Source of the DNA: Candidatus Hodarchaeota archaeon
GTDB taxonomy: Archaea; Asgardarchaeota; Heimdallarchaeia; Hodarchaeales; Hodarchaeaceae
DNA: 20,849 nt
NCBI GenBank assembly: GCA_016840305.1
Contig: JAEOSP010000192.1
Coordinates: forward strand, 1 to 20,849
Reading direction: 5' to 3'
This document shows positions 5,794 to 13,780 of the stretch, piece by piece. The stretch's first letter is position 1; each line of letters opens with the position of its first letter. The translations under genes were made by a program, and so were the position numbers. The notes below the pieces were generated by a model that did not search any database, was not told where the DNA came from, and saw nothing but the letters and a program-made list of their open reading frames with translations.

Positions 5794-7305
5794 ATGGTTA
5801 CTCGACGTGAAAACATTAGAAAGTATATCAAGGTAATTATTGAACAATTGCCACGTTACTTTCACAAATATTCGGTTGGTGATCAGAAATTTCTAAAATC
5901 ATTTATCGAACCCCTCGAATATTATGAAGAAGCAGAGAATAACCGTGAGAAACTCGCAAAACGCTTACGCATTGCACAACATCAGTTTATTGAATCAGAT
6001 ATATATGTAAAACACCCATTTTCATGGTTTGCTGCGACATTTTTTGAAAATGCAGAAGTAGCACTCCAAACTTCGTCATTTCATGCTGATGATTTCTTTG
6101 ATTACATCCTACCTATTTTGAAAGGAACCGCTGGGGAGGATGATGGAGTATTTCAATTAATTAGGAAATGTACCTCGTTAGATGATTTAAAGTGGGAAAA
6201 ATTACAATACGTTTGTTCTAAACTTCGTGTCCCCTTATCGATTAAGCAATTACAACAATTAAAAAATATTTACGAATTGATTGGGCTCAATCCTTGGAAT
6301 GTTTTACGACCCCGACGATTACGTTCTTTACTACAAGAACGAGATAAAACCCCAAAATTAACACATGAATTACCTAAACTTTTCAGTATATTAAATGCTT
6401 ATTGGACTGTTTGGCCTTATTACCCGGCATTTGGTCTGAAATCTTTATTTTTCCAATGTAAATTGGCCTCGAAGGTTAAATTAGAAGATATTATCGATTT
6501 TCAAGACATTCAAAACCACATATTACAAACTTCCCTAATATCTTCTGTTAGGAATAGTCCAAAAGAGTATTTAGGGGTAATTATTCTGCCTGATAAGCAA
6601 CAAGAAGCTTTACGAAATTATCTCAAAGCAAAAATGTCAGATGGCCTCATGAAATCATTTCGACTTGAGGAAATCATAGAAAATAGATGGAGTTATTCAT
6701 TAAACCAATATCAAACCGAAACAGGTTGGCAAGAGATACCAAAAACTCAATGGGATCAAGTCGTCCACATAATGAAGTTGAAATACTTACCACGGCGAAG
6801 AAAGTCAGTTAACCTATCTTTTTTAACTCCCAAAATTGATAATAGCTGGAATTTCCTTGAATTGCGTGATCCTTGTTCAGCAATAAAGTTAATCTGCGAA
6901 AACAACCTTTTTACTTTCAATGATCTATTAACAGAGACGTATCCATCTGATTCCTATCCCCTACTAAAGAAACTATTCAATAGAAAAGTACTATTTCTTG
7001 ACTTTAATGCGACAAGATTAAGAGATGAATATTCTCTTGACATTTATTGGATTGAGACACTTAAACTTTCATTATATCAGCTGAAAAAGTTATTAGATCT
7101 AGTCCCTGATGCAAGAATCGTATTTACTGAAAATAAAAGCTATATTCGTACTCACTTATCAAATCATATGGTGCAAAGAATTACCAGAGATTTAGATTGG
7201 ACTATTTACCCTATACTTCCTGCTCATAATATAACTCAAAGAAATATAAACATGTTCAATGAGAAATCTGTTAGCTGGCGCATCCCAAGAATTTTAACTG
7301 ACTGA
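5794..7305 (+). CDS. Hypothetical protein, 503 residues, soluble
   Basis: I do not recognise a family. The protein is basic and rich in Leu, Lys and aromatic residues, with no signal peptide and no membrane span. The N-terminal 200 residues look helical. The middle has short strands such as Tyr-Leu-Gly-Val-Ile-Ile-Leu-Pro near 270. The last 90 residues alternate strand and helix, with Val-Leu-Phe-Leu-Asp-Phe near 415 and Ala-Arg-Ile-Val-Phe near 447. No metal-binding or nucleotide-binding motif is evident. The start is well supported by GGGGAT and a spacing of about eight bases. It lies downstream of the small GTPase on the same strand, so a link to GTPase function is possible but unproven. 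Confidence 0.8.
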   Translation: MVTRRENIRKYIKVIIEQLPRYFHKYSVGDQKFLKSFIEPLEYYEEAENNREKLAKRLRIAQHQFIESDIYVKHPFSWFAATFFENAEVALQTSSFHADDFFDYILPILKGTAGEDDGVFQLIRKCTSLDDLKWEKLQYVCSKLRVPLSIKQLQQLKNIYELIGLNPWNVLRPRRLRSLLQERDKTPKLTHELPKLFSILNAYWTVWPYYPAFGLKSLFFQCKLASKVKLEDIIDFQDIQNHILQTSLISSVRNSPKEYLGVIILPDKQQEALRNYLKAKMSDGLMKSFRLEEIIENRWSYSLNQYQTETGWQEIPKTQWDQVVHIMKLKYLPRRRKSVNLSFLTPKIDNSWNFLELRDPCSAIKLICENNLFTFNDLLTETYPSDSYPLLKKLFNRKVLFLDFNATRLRDEYSLDIYWIETLKLSLYQLKKLLDLVPDARIVFTENKSYIRTHLSNHMVQRITRDLDWTIYPILPAHNITQRNINMFNEKSVSWRIPRILTD

Positions 7306-7474
7306 ATTGTAAATACATTGGCAAATTTCATAGATTTCATTATGGTATTTAGCTTTTACTGGTTATTAGACAAGAAAAAGTTCAAATACCGAGGTTTTGT
7401 GTAGGTGGTAAGTATACATAGATAATTCTATAGTGAAGAATCTCTCAAGAAAATAACCAAAGTGATTAAAAAAA

Positions 7475-9220
7475 ATGCTAACTACTGAAAATCATCCAAA
7501 ATATCCACGACTTCCAAAAAAATTAGATTATCCAGCTGATCCGTTATATACGATGCTAGATAAAGCTGTAGAATCATATTCTGATGCTATGGCTCTCACA
7601 CTTGAAACAGGAAGTTTTGATAAGATCGGAACAATGACTTATCGAGAATTAGGTGAAGCAACTGATAAATTTGCAGGTTTTCTATCAAGTAAAGGAATCA
7701 AACCTGGAGATCGCGTTGCTGTGTTCCTTCCAAACATGATTGAATTTGTCGTCGCATATTATGGTATCCTAAAAGCAGGTGCGGTCGTTGTAAGTTTAAA
7801 CTTCCAATATCCTGCTGCTGAATTGCAATTTCAAATTAAAGAAACGGGAACTAAAGGAATTATCTGCGCTGATATGATAACTCCTAATGCAGAGCCGTAT
7901 GAAACAGTGAAGAAAGTTCGTGATATGCCTGATAGCACACTAGAATTTGTAGTTGTTGCTAATATTGGTCAGTATTTATCAAAGATAAAAGGTGTCTTAG
8001 CTGGGCTTATTGGTAAGAAATCAAAGAAAAACAGTCGCGATTTTTATATGCACGAAATATTCAATAATTTTCAGGCAAGTGATCGACCAAAAATTTTACC
8101 TCCAAAGCCAGATGACACTGCTGTACTGATGTTCACAGGTGGAACGACTGGAAGTCCGAAAGCAGCAATGCTAACACATAGAAATCTGTATGCCAATACA
8201 TTACAAGCATCTACTTGGTTAGATCCTCCACTAAAAAAAGGAAAGACCGTTGTTATGGGTTCTCTTCCTTTCTATCATTCATTTGGAGCAACAACAGCTC
8301 AAAACATAAGTATTTTCTACTGTGGGAACACTATTCTAATGATGGATCCAAGAGAGAATAAATTTACTAAATTACTCGAGCTCTTACAGAAGTACAAAGT
8401 TGAAGTATTTTGCTCAATACCATCTCTCTATGCAGCATTGGTTAATCATCCTGATCTCAAGAATTATGACTTATCTAGTATTCTTGTTTCTGTTTCAGGT
8501 GCAGCTCCTATGCCAGTAGCAACGCTAACTGAATATGAAGAAAAAACAGGAGCTAATTTCGCTGAAGGATATGGTTTAACCGAAACAAGCCCTGTTGCTT
8601 GCTCAAACCCTATGATTCCTTGGGAGGAAGGTGGTAAACCCTTAAAGAAAGCTGGTTCTGTCGGTGTTCCTTTCCCTGATACTGCAGTCGCTATACTTGA
8701 CTTGAATGATGGTAAAACTGTTTTAGCTACAGATGAAGAAGGTGAAATTGCTTTATCAGGTCCTCAGATTATGAAAGGTTATTTCAAAAAAGAGGAAGCT
8801 ACCGCAGAGGTTATTCGACAAGTTGAAGGACGAAGATTTTTCCTCACAGGAGATATTGGAAAAATCGATTCTGATGGTTATCTGTGGATTACAGATCGTA
8901 AAAAGGACATGATCGATGTTTCCGGTTTTAAAGCTTATCCACGAGAAATAGAAGAAGTTCTTATTGCTTATCCTGCCGTTTCAATTGCTGCCGTCATCGG
9001 TGTGCCTCATCCAAAGGTTGGTGAAACTGTCAAAGCATTTGTTGTTCTTAAACCAGGACAAACTGCAACTGAAGAGGAGATAATTGCTCATTGCAAAGAG
9101 AACCTTGTTAAGTACAAAGTTCCTCATTTCCTTGAGTTTCGTGATTCATTACCCATGACAAATGTGGGTAAAGTGCTACGACGTGTTCTTAAAGATGAAG
9201 AAAAGGCAAAAGAAGCATAA
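7475..9220 (+). CDS. Long-chain acyl-CoA synthetase (AMP-forming)
   Basis: This is a full-length 581-residue member of the adenylate-forming superfamily (PF00501 plus the C-terminal PF13193). It activates a carboxylic acid with ATP to an acyl-AMP and transfers it to CoA. The AMP-binding motif Thr-Gly-Gly-Thr-Thr-Gly-Ser-Pro-Lys lies at about 221-229, Gly-Tyr-Gly-Leu-Thr-Glu-Thr-Ser-Pro at about 365-373, the hinge Thr-Gly-Asp-Ile-Gly near 456, Asp-Arg-Lys-Lys-Asp-Met-Ile near 471-477, and the C-terminal Gly-Lys-Val-Leu-Arg-Arg near 563-568 with the catalytic Lys. A long- or medium-chain fatty acid is the likeliest substrate from overall resemblance to FadD-type enzymes; other acids cannot be excluded. 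The start has a weak AGTGAT at 7461-7466. A T-rich terminator follows the stop. Confidence 0.93.
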   Translation: MLTTENHPKYPRLPKKLDYPADPLYTMLDKAVESYSDAMALTLETGSFDKIGTMTYRELGEATDKFAGFLSSKGIKPGDRVAVFLPNMIEFVVAYYGILKAGAVVVSLNFQYPAAELQFQIKETGTKGIICADMITPNAEPYETVKKVRDMPDSTLEFVVVANIGQYLSKIKGVLAGLIGKKSKKNSRDFYMHEIFNNFQASDRPKILPPKPDDTAVLMFTGGTTGSPKAAMLTHRNLYANTLQASTWLDPPLKKGKTVVMGSLPFYHSFGATTAQNISIFYCGNTILMMDPRENKFTKLLELLQKYKVEVFCSIPSLYAALVNHPDLKNYDLSSILVSVSGAAPMPVATLTEYEEKTGANFAEGYGLTETSPVACSNPMIPWEEGGKPLKKAGSVGVPFPDTAVAILDLNDGKTVLATDEEGEIALSGPQIMKGYFKKEEATAEVIRQVEGRRFFLTGDIGKIDSDGYLWITDRKKDMIDVSGFKAYPREIEEVLIAYPAVSIAAVIGVPHPKVGETVKAFVVLKPGQTATEEEIIAHCKENLVKYKVPHFLEFRDSLPMTNVGKVLRRVLKDEEKAKEA

Positions 9221-9221
9221 T

Positions 9222-9258
9222 CTTTTCTCTTCTTCTTATGTTTTTTTTCTTTATATTT
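9222..9258 (+). terminator. T-rich terminator between convergent genes
   Basis: Starting just after the synthetase stop, the plus strand reads TCTTTTCTCTTCTTCTTATG then eight T residues (about 9240-9247) and more T-rich sequence. It would end the synthetase transcript and reaches into the end of the convergent P-loop gene. Confidence 0.6.
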
Positions 9259-10486
9259 CTCCTCTCATAACGCTTGTTAGGAATTGATCTAATCCATCCA
9301 TTTCATCTTTTGTTTTATCAATTCCTTTCTGAACTTCAGGACTTAAGTGAGTTTTTTGTGATAATTCAGTCATTAACTCTCCAATAGCAATGCTGTGTAC
9401 GGTTACCATCTTTTGAAGTTCTTCTGGTGTCATCATTCGCTCTCCAAGTTTTAACGCACTGCCTAAATCCTCAACAAAAGCGGTCTGGATACTTAATATT
9501 CCTGATTCTATGCTCTCGATAATTTTAGGGGGTAAATCAAGACTATTCCCGTGTGTTAATACTTGGTCAGTTAGCCATTTGTTAATAAGTAGAATTTCTG
9601 GGATTCCTGATAGATTTGGTAATTGTTTATCCTCTGGGAACTTCCATTCATGTTGAATTTGATATATTAAATTACTTGTTTCCCTTCTAATCATCTGTGA
9701 TAGCTTATATTCGACCGTTGAAATAATTAAACGATCTATTTTGCGAACTACTGCTTTAAAAACATCTCTCAATTGACCCCATTTGTTCTCAGCTGCAGGA
9801 AGGGTCAATTCTAACACCCGATAAGGTAAATACTCTACTATTTTCTGAATTAGTCGAAATTCAGACTCTATTCGACCTAATTTACCATCATAGAGCTCTA
9901 ACTGACGCCAATATGCTGGTTTTTGAATCATATCCTGGATAAGATTAAAAAGATAATTTTCAGGGGTTTCTACTCTGATTAGATTGATTCCCTTTTGAAA
10001 TGATAATCTGTGACCTTGTTTCTTGACCATTTCATTATAATCCATTTTTGACATCCTCTCAAGGCCAAGTGCACCAACAATAAGAATTCCAAAGTTGAAT
10101 TCTTGTATTGAAGCTTGAAATTCTTTATCAAAAGTAGCTTCAACAGCTATTTTTCTCTCCCAATCAATATTATCTTTTCCGCGAATAGAAACGTGTTTCC
10201 CTTTTGTTCTGAAACTTAACATTTTCCCCCGTGAGTCTTGTTGAAAGATTATACCATCAGAAGCAACAGGAACGAACCTAATATAGGTATCATTAAATCT
10301 CTCAATAAATAGGGAAAAAAGCTCACTTTTACCAAACCCTCTCGGCCCCAAGATGAGTAAAGGTAATTGCATTTGCCCATCAAAGAGATTAAAGTACCCT
10401 AACTCGCCATGTAGAGAAAAAAGTTTCATCTTCATTGATAGGATTTCTCTAATATTTATTCTTTTTCTTCGAGATTTCGACCGCAC
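9251..10486 (-). CDS. P-loop protein with helical C-terminal domain
   Basis: The clearest element is a Walker A motif, Gly-Pro-Arg-Gly-Phe-Gly-Lys-Ser at residues 47-54, preceded by the strand Leu-Pro-Leu-Leu-Ile-Leu. A second buried strand, Gly-Ile-Leu-Ile-Val-Gly-Ala, is at about 132-138. The strand order and lengths up to there resemble a Ras/SR-beta-like G domain, but the Asp-x-x-Gly position reads Ile-Arg-Gly-Lys-Asp-Asn and no Asn-Lys-x-Asp is seen, so GTP specificity is unsupported. Residues 160-411 are helical, with no known domain. There is no signal peptide. The annotated start is GTG at 10484-10486 without a Shine-Dalgarno. A strong GGAGGT lies upstream at 10540-10545 in front of an ATC in the same open frame, so the protein may be longer. 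Met codons at 10433 and 10427 are other options. The gene lies just downstream of the surface-protein gene. Confidence 0.75.
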   Translation of the reverse strand: MRSKSRRKRINIREILSMKMKLFSLHGELGYFNLFDGQMQLPLLILGPRGFGKSELFSLFIERFNDTYIRFVPVASDGIIFQQDSRGKMLSFRTKGKHVSIRGKDNIDWERKIAVEATFDKEFQASIQEFNFGILIVGALGLERMSKMDYNEMVKKQGHRLSFQKGINLIRVETPENYLFNLIQDMIQKPAYWRQLELYDGKLGRIESEFRLIQKIVEYLPYRVLELTLPAAENKWGQLRDVFKAVVRKIDRLIISTVEYKLSQMIRRETSNLIYQIQHEWKFPEDKQLPNLSGIPEILLINKWLTDQVLTHGNSLDLPPKIIESIESGILSIQTAFVEDLGSALKLGERMMTPEELQKMVTVHSIAIGELMTELSQKTHLSPEVQKGIDKTKDEMDGLDQFLTSVMRGEI

Positions 10487-10518
10487 TAAGAATTGAATTG
10501 CATCTTCATTTGGATTAG

Positions 10519-10528
10519 AAAAAAAAAA
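10519..10528 (-). terminator. T10 tract after the surface-protein gene (terminator or coding)
   Basis: On the minus strand ten T residues follow the surface-protein stop by about 21 bases. A T tract this long is a good archaeal terminator. It also lies inside the open frame leading into the P-loop gene, where it would encode three Phe codons if translation starts at ATC 10531. Confidence 0.4.
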
Positions 10529-10539
10529 GATGAGGATTT

Positions 10540-10545
10540 ACCTCC
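10540..10545 (-). promoter_or_regulatory. Strong Shine-Dalgarno GGAGGT upstream of the P-loop gene
   Basis: GGAGGT on the minus strand starts four bases after the surface-protein stop. The in-frame codons that follow are ATC (10535-10537), CTC and ATC (10529-10531), the latter at a spacing of eight bases. No standard start codon is in that frame until GTG at 10484-10486, which is 53 bases away. Confidence 0.45.
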
Positions 10546-10549
10546 GGTT

Positions 10550-13500
10550 TCACTCAGGAGGTCCTTGAGATTCAGGAGGAGATGGTAAATCTGAAGTGGG
10601 AGGTTGAGTCCCTCTTTTTACATTTCGCTTATTCTTTAAAATAAGACCACTTACTGTACCAACTGAAATCACTGATCCTACAGCGATTATAACAACTATT
10701 GGATCAATTGCTCCTGTTGTTTTAGCTTCATCTTTTGGTCCGTTTATGTAATTTATATTTATTTCATCTGTCGTTGTAGTTAAGCCTAAATTATCAGAAG
10801 CTTCAATCTTGAGGAATAATGTTCCATTTTGGGTTTTAATATTGATATTAAAATTATAACATCCCGATTCAACACTGTAAGACATGATTGAAGTATTCCA
10901 CTCAGCAGAAGAGCTAAACTTGTAAAAGATTGTTACTTCTGAAACTGTACCGTCAATATCTGAAACATTAGCTTGAATCATTAGAGTATCCTCAGTTTCT
11001 AAATCAAGAGGATCTGGAAATGGTAAATCTACAAAAGATGTTATGGGACCTAGTCCATTTTGAAATGTAAAGCTAATTCCTTCCGATTCGGCAAATAGTC
11101 CTGAATTATCATAAGCTTTCAAGTAATACTGTAGAACTCCACTATTCACATCAATTGGTACGTTGAAATAATAACTATTACTTATTTCACTCTGAATCAT
11201 TGTATTAATAGTCCATTCATCCGTATCTGAAAATTTATAATAGATTTCTGTTCCTAAAATTCCATTTTGATCAGTTACAGAAGCTGATATCGTGATGAAA
11301 TTATTGCCATCAAGATCCACTGGTGATAGTTGTTCATTTACATCAATAACAGGAATGATTCCGTCTGAATAGTAAGAGTATGCAGTTGAATTAATATCGT
11401 TCCAGAATGTATCTGTTAATGTAATATAAAATTGAACTTGACTGTCTATAATAGAAGCAGGAATGGTTGCAGCATATGAATAACCAGTTGGTACGGAAAA
11501 ATGCTCTAGTTTGACAGTAAATGATGTTAAAAATCCTGAATACTCCAATAAAAAATCTTGAAAGAGTAAAGTGAAAGTGGCATCATCAAAGTCACTTTGA
11601 GTCAATCCTAAATCCAACAAATCAATTATTAACGTTACACTATAATCCTTAACTTCCCTATCAAATATTAAGAATTGGGGATGTGAATTTACACACAACC
11701 ATATTCGCAGATCTGTACTTTTATCATGCTTAAACTCGACAGTTAGAGTTGCTGTATCTACACCGCCTCTTCTAGAAACATCTAAGGACATTTGAGATGT
11801 TGCAGCATCTTTTATCAAGAAGGGCAACTCCGTTTGATTGAATTCTTCACTATAATCAATCTCATTGGTGTAATTAATCGGATTACTAACAGTGTTTGTC
11901 CATGTTTGACCTGAATCATACGAATACCATAGAACTGATTGTCGAACTCCAGTATAATCAGAAACATTGAAGTAAATTGAAACTTCAGTGATGTTGGTAA
12001 TATAAGGAGGATAGATCAGTATATCATCTATCTCTGGCGGTGAACCATCAGTATAGTAATAGCTGATAGACGAATTTCCCTTATTTCCAATATAATCTAC
12101 TGTTTCAAAAAAGAAAGCAATTGACCCAGTTTCATTTGTTGGTGGTAAACTAATTAAAAATGTTGATGTGTCTATTGAAGAGGAAATATCAGTAATATTA
12201 GTCATTGCATGTTTAGAATAATTTACGTTCGTAATGGGTGAATAGAATAGAGTTACTGCACTTATACCTGAAGGGTCTTCAAAAATTGCCGTAATATTCA
12301 CCGTGGAAGAAATAGTAGTTATATACTCGGTATCTATGACTGCTGTGTCACTAGACAGTGTTAAATCAATTAGTTCTGGATTGAGACTATCTAGAATAAT
12401 TTCTATAACCCCTGATGTACCTTCCCTACCCTTTTGACCATCTACCTCATCAGAAGCATTTATCATAAGAAATAAGGATGTTTCTTGATTCTCTAAGATG
12501 CTCCCTGTAATTGTTCCGTTAAATAAAGCATTATTAGCAAAATCTCCAAAGTGATCCAATGAAAGAAAGGACCAATTAGCCTCATCTCCAATCTTATAAT
12601 AAGCTGAAACACTTGTTACATTAATAGTTGATAGTCCATCAACATCTGAAACAGAAACATTGAGGATGAAATCATCACTACCTTTCATTACTGGTGGTAC
12701 ATCATAAACAATTATCTCAGGTGTCCAATCGAGAAGAAAGGTCGAATTCTTAGAGGTAACTGAATTATTCAACTCATCATAAGTTTGGATGTGATATGTA
12801 ACAAAGGATGGTTCACTAAGACCTGGGATATCCCCTGAAAATTCGTTTCTATACAAGTAAAGATGCTCGAATTTTGGTGGTTGTATCGTATTATGTGTTC
12901 CAATATACGTTATTGAATATACACGATATCCATAAACTGATTCCGTGCTTGTGTAACTCGGGGGATAACCTGCAATTTCCGTTATTCCAGCTTTTTCTAC
13001 ACCTACCTCACTTCTTAATTCCCATTCATTACTTGTGATGTTTTTGGCTTCAACACGATAGTAAGTAAGAAAATTTCGATTTCCACCACCACCTGTTCTC
13101 ACTAGTGTAAAATCAATTTCAGAAAAAACTTCTCCAATCGATCCTTCATATTCAAATTCCCCGAACATCCAATCAGTTGGTGTTATTGTTTCTATTCCTG
13201 TTTCTGTAAGGTAGCCTGTCCTAGTAAAAGGATAATCCGTTTCATAGATGACGTGAGCGCTTGGATCTATAACCATTGAAGTATTGAAGAGAGTATTATT
13301 GAGTGTAATATATCTCCAATAGAGGGTAGCATTTTGTATACCGTCTGGATCTGAAATTAATGAATTAATTTCCACCGATTGATTTGTATTTGGATAATCT
13401 GGACTTAAACTGACATCTCCAAATATAGTATTGTTAATACTATCAGTAATTTTAAAAGGTACCTCAAAATCAATTATTGATTCCATTACTGGTTCAAGGT

Positions 13501-13594
13501 TTTCCTTCCCAGTAGAATTGGACACTATAACGACAAAAAGTGTTGAAAAGATTAAGAAGTAACAGATTCTTCTCTTTAGATTTAGTAAACTCAT
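10550..13594 (-). CDS. Exported surface protein with Ig-like repeats and C-terminal anchor
   Basis: A 1014-residue protein with an N-terminal signal sequence (basic Lys-Arg-Arg then a hydrophobic stretch to about residue 25), a long extracellular region, a single membrane span at about 960-983, and a short cytoplasmic tail with basic residues then a Pro/Ser-rich end. The ectodomain repeats a motif of the form Ser/Thr-Asp-x-x-Gly-Ile followed by a Tyr-containing strand. It occurs at least six times, for example Asp-Pro-Asp-Gly-Ile, Asp-Val-Asp-Gly-Leu, Asp-Pro-Ser-Gly-Ile, Asp-Tyr-Thr-Gly-Val, Asp-Gln-Asn-Gly-Ile and Asp-Ile-Asp-Gly-Thr. This indicates tandem Ig-like or cadherin-like beta-sandwiches, probably Ca2+-binding. 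Residues 598-698 differ and resemble a P-type (proprotein convertase) jelly-roll. Many Asn-X-Ser/Thr sites suggest glycosylation. A role in the cell envelope or adhesion is inferred. It may be co-transcribed with the P-loop gene downstream. Confidence 0.85.
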   Translation of the reverse strand: MSLLNLKRRICYFLIFSTLFVVIVSNSTGKENLEPVMESIIDFEVPFKITDSINNTIFGDVSLSPDYPNTNQSVEINSLISDPDGIQNATLYWRYITLNNTLFNTSMVIDPSAHVIYETDYPFTRTGYLTETGIETITPTDWMFGEFEYEGSIGEVFSEIDFTLVRTGGGGNRNFLTYYRVEAKNITSNEWELRSEVGVEKAGITEIAGYPPSYTSTESVYGYRVYSITYIGTHNTIQPPKFEHLYLYRNEFSGDIPGLSEPSFVTYHIQTYDELNNSVTSKNSTFLLDWTPEIIVYDVPPVMKGSDDFILNVSVSDVDGLSTINVTSVSAYYKIGDEANWSFLSLDHFGDFANNALFNGTITGSILENQETSLFLMINASDEVDGQKGREGTSGVIEIILDSLNPELIDLTLSSDTAVIDTEYITTISSTVNITAIFEDPSGISAVTLFYSPITNVNYSKHAMTNITDISSSIDTSTFLISLPPTNETGSIAFFFETVDYIGNKGNSSISYYYTDGSPPEIDDILIYPPYITNITEVSIYFNVSDYTGVRQSVLWYSYDSGQTWTNTVSNPINYTNEIDYSEEFNQTELPFLIKDAATSQMSLDVSRRGGVDTATLTVEFKHDKSTDLRIWLCVNSHPQFLIFDREVKDYSVTLIIDLLDLGLTQSDFDDATFTLLFQDFLLEYSGFLTSFTVKLEHFSVPTGYSYAATIPASIIDSQVQFYITLTDTFWNDINSTAYSYYSDGIIPVIDVNEQLSPVDLDGNNFITISASVTDQNGILGTEIYYKFSDTDEWTINTMIQSEISNSYYFNVPIDVNSGVLQYYLKAYDNSGLFAESEGISFTFQNGLGPITSFVDLPFPDPLDLETEDTLMIQANVSDIDGTVSEVTIFYKFSSSAEWNTSIMSYSVESGCYNFNINIKTQNGTLFLKIEASDNLGLTTTTDEININYINGPKDEAKTTGAIDPIVVIIAVGSVISVGTVSGLILKNKRNVKRGTQPPTSDLPSPPESQGPPE

Positions 13595-13665
13595 TTCTAG
13601 ACCACGAAATCATTATTGATATGTGCTAAGTTCGATATTACAATTGATCTATTATTGATTTCAGG

Positions 13666-13695
13666 AACAGTTTTTTTAGTTGAATGAAAACTGTT
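13666..13695. repeat. Inverted repeat in a divergent intergenic region
   Basis: AACAGTTTT (13666-13674) and AAAACTGTT (13687-13695) are perfect 9-base inverted arms with a 12-base spacer. The element lies midway between the divergent surface-protein gene (start 13594) and hydrolase gene (start 13781). It may be an operator; I cannot identify the regulator. Confidence 0.4.
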
Positions 13696-13780
13696 GAAAC
13701 ATTATTAATGAGCAAATATCCCATAATGAATACGAATATTTCCATCAAGATGATTTTGTAGATAGTATGTGATGAATAAA

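Noticed and set aside
5665..5865. 66-residue minus-strand frame covering the promoter of the 503-residue gene
   Set aside because: It overlaps the promoter and start of a better supported gene and shows no family features.
5118..7305. GTPase and 503-residue gene as a single operon
   Set aside because: The 151-base gap contains a TATA-like box and a separate ribosome binding site, so separate transcription is at least as likely; functional linkage is kept only as a hypothesis.
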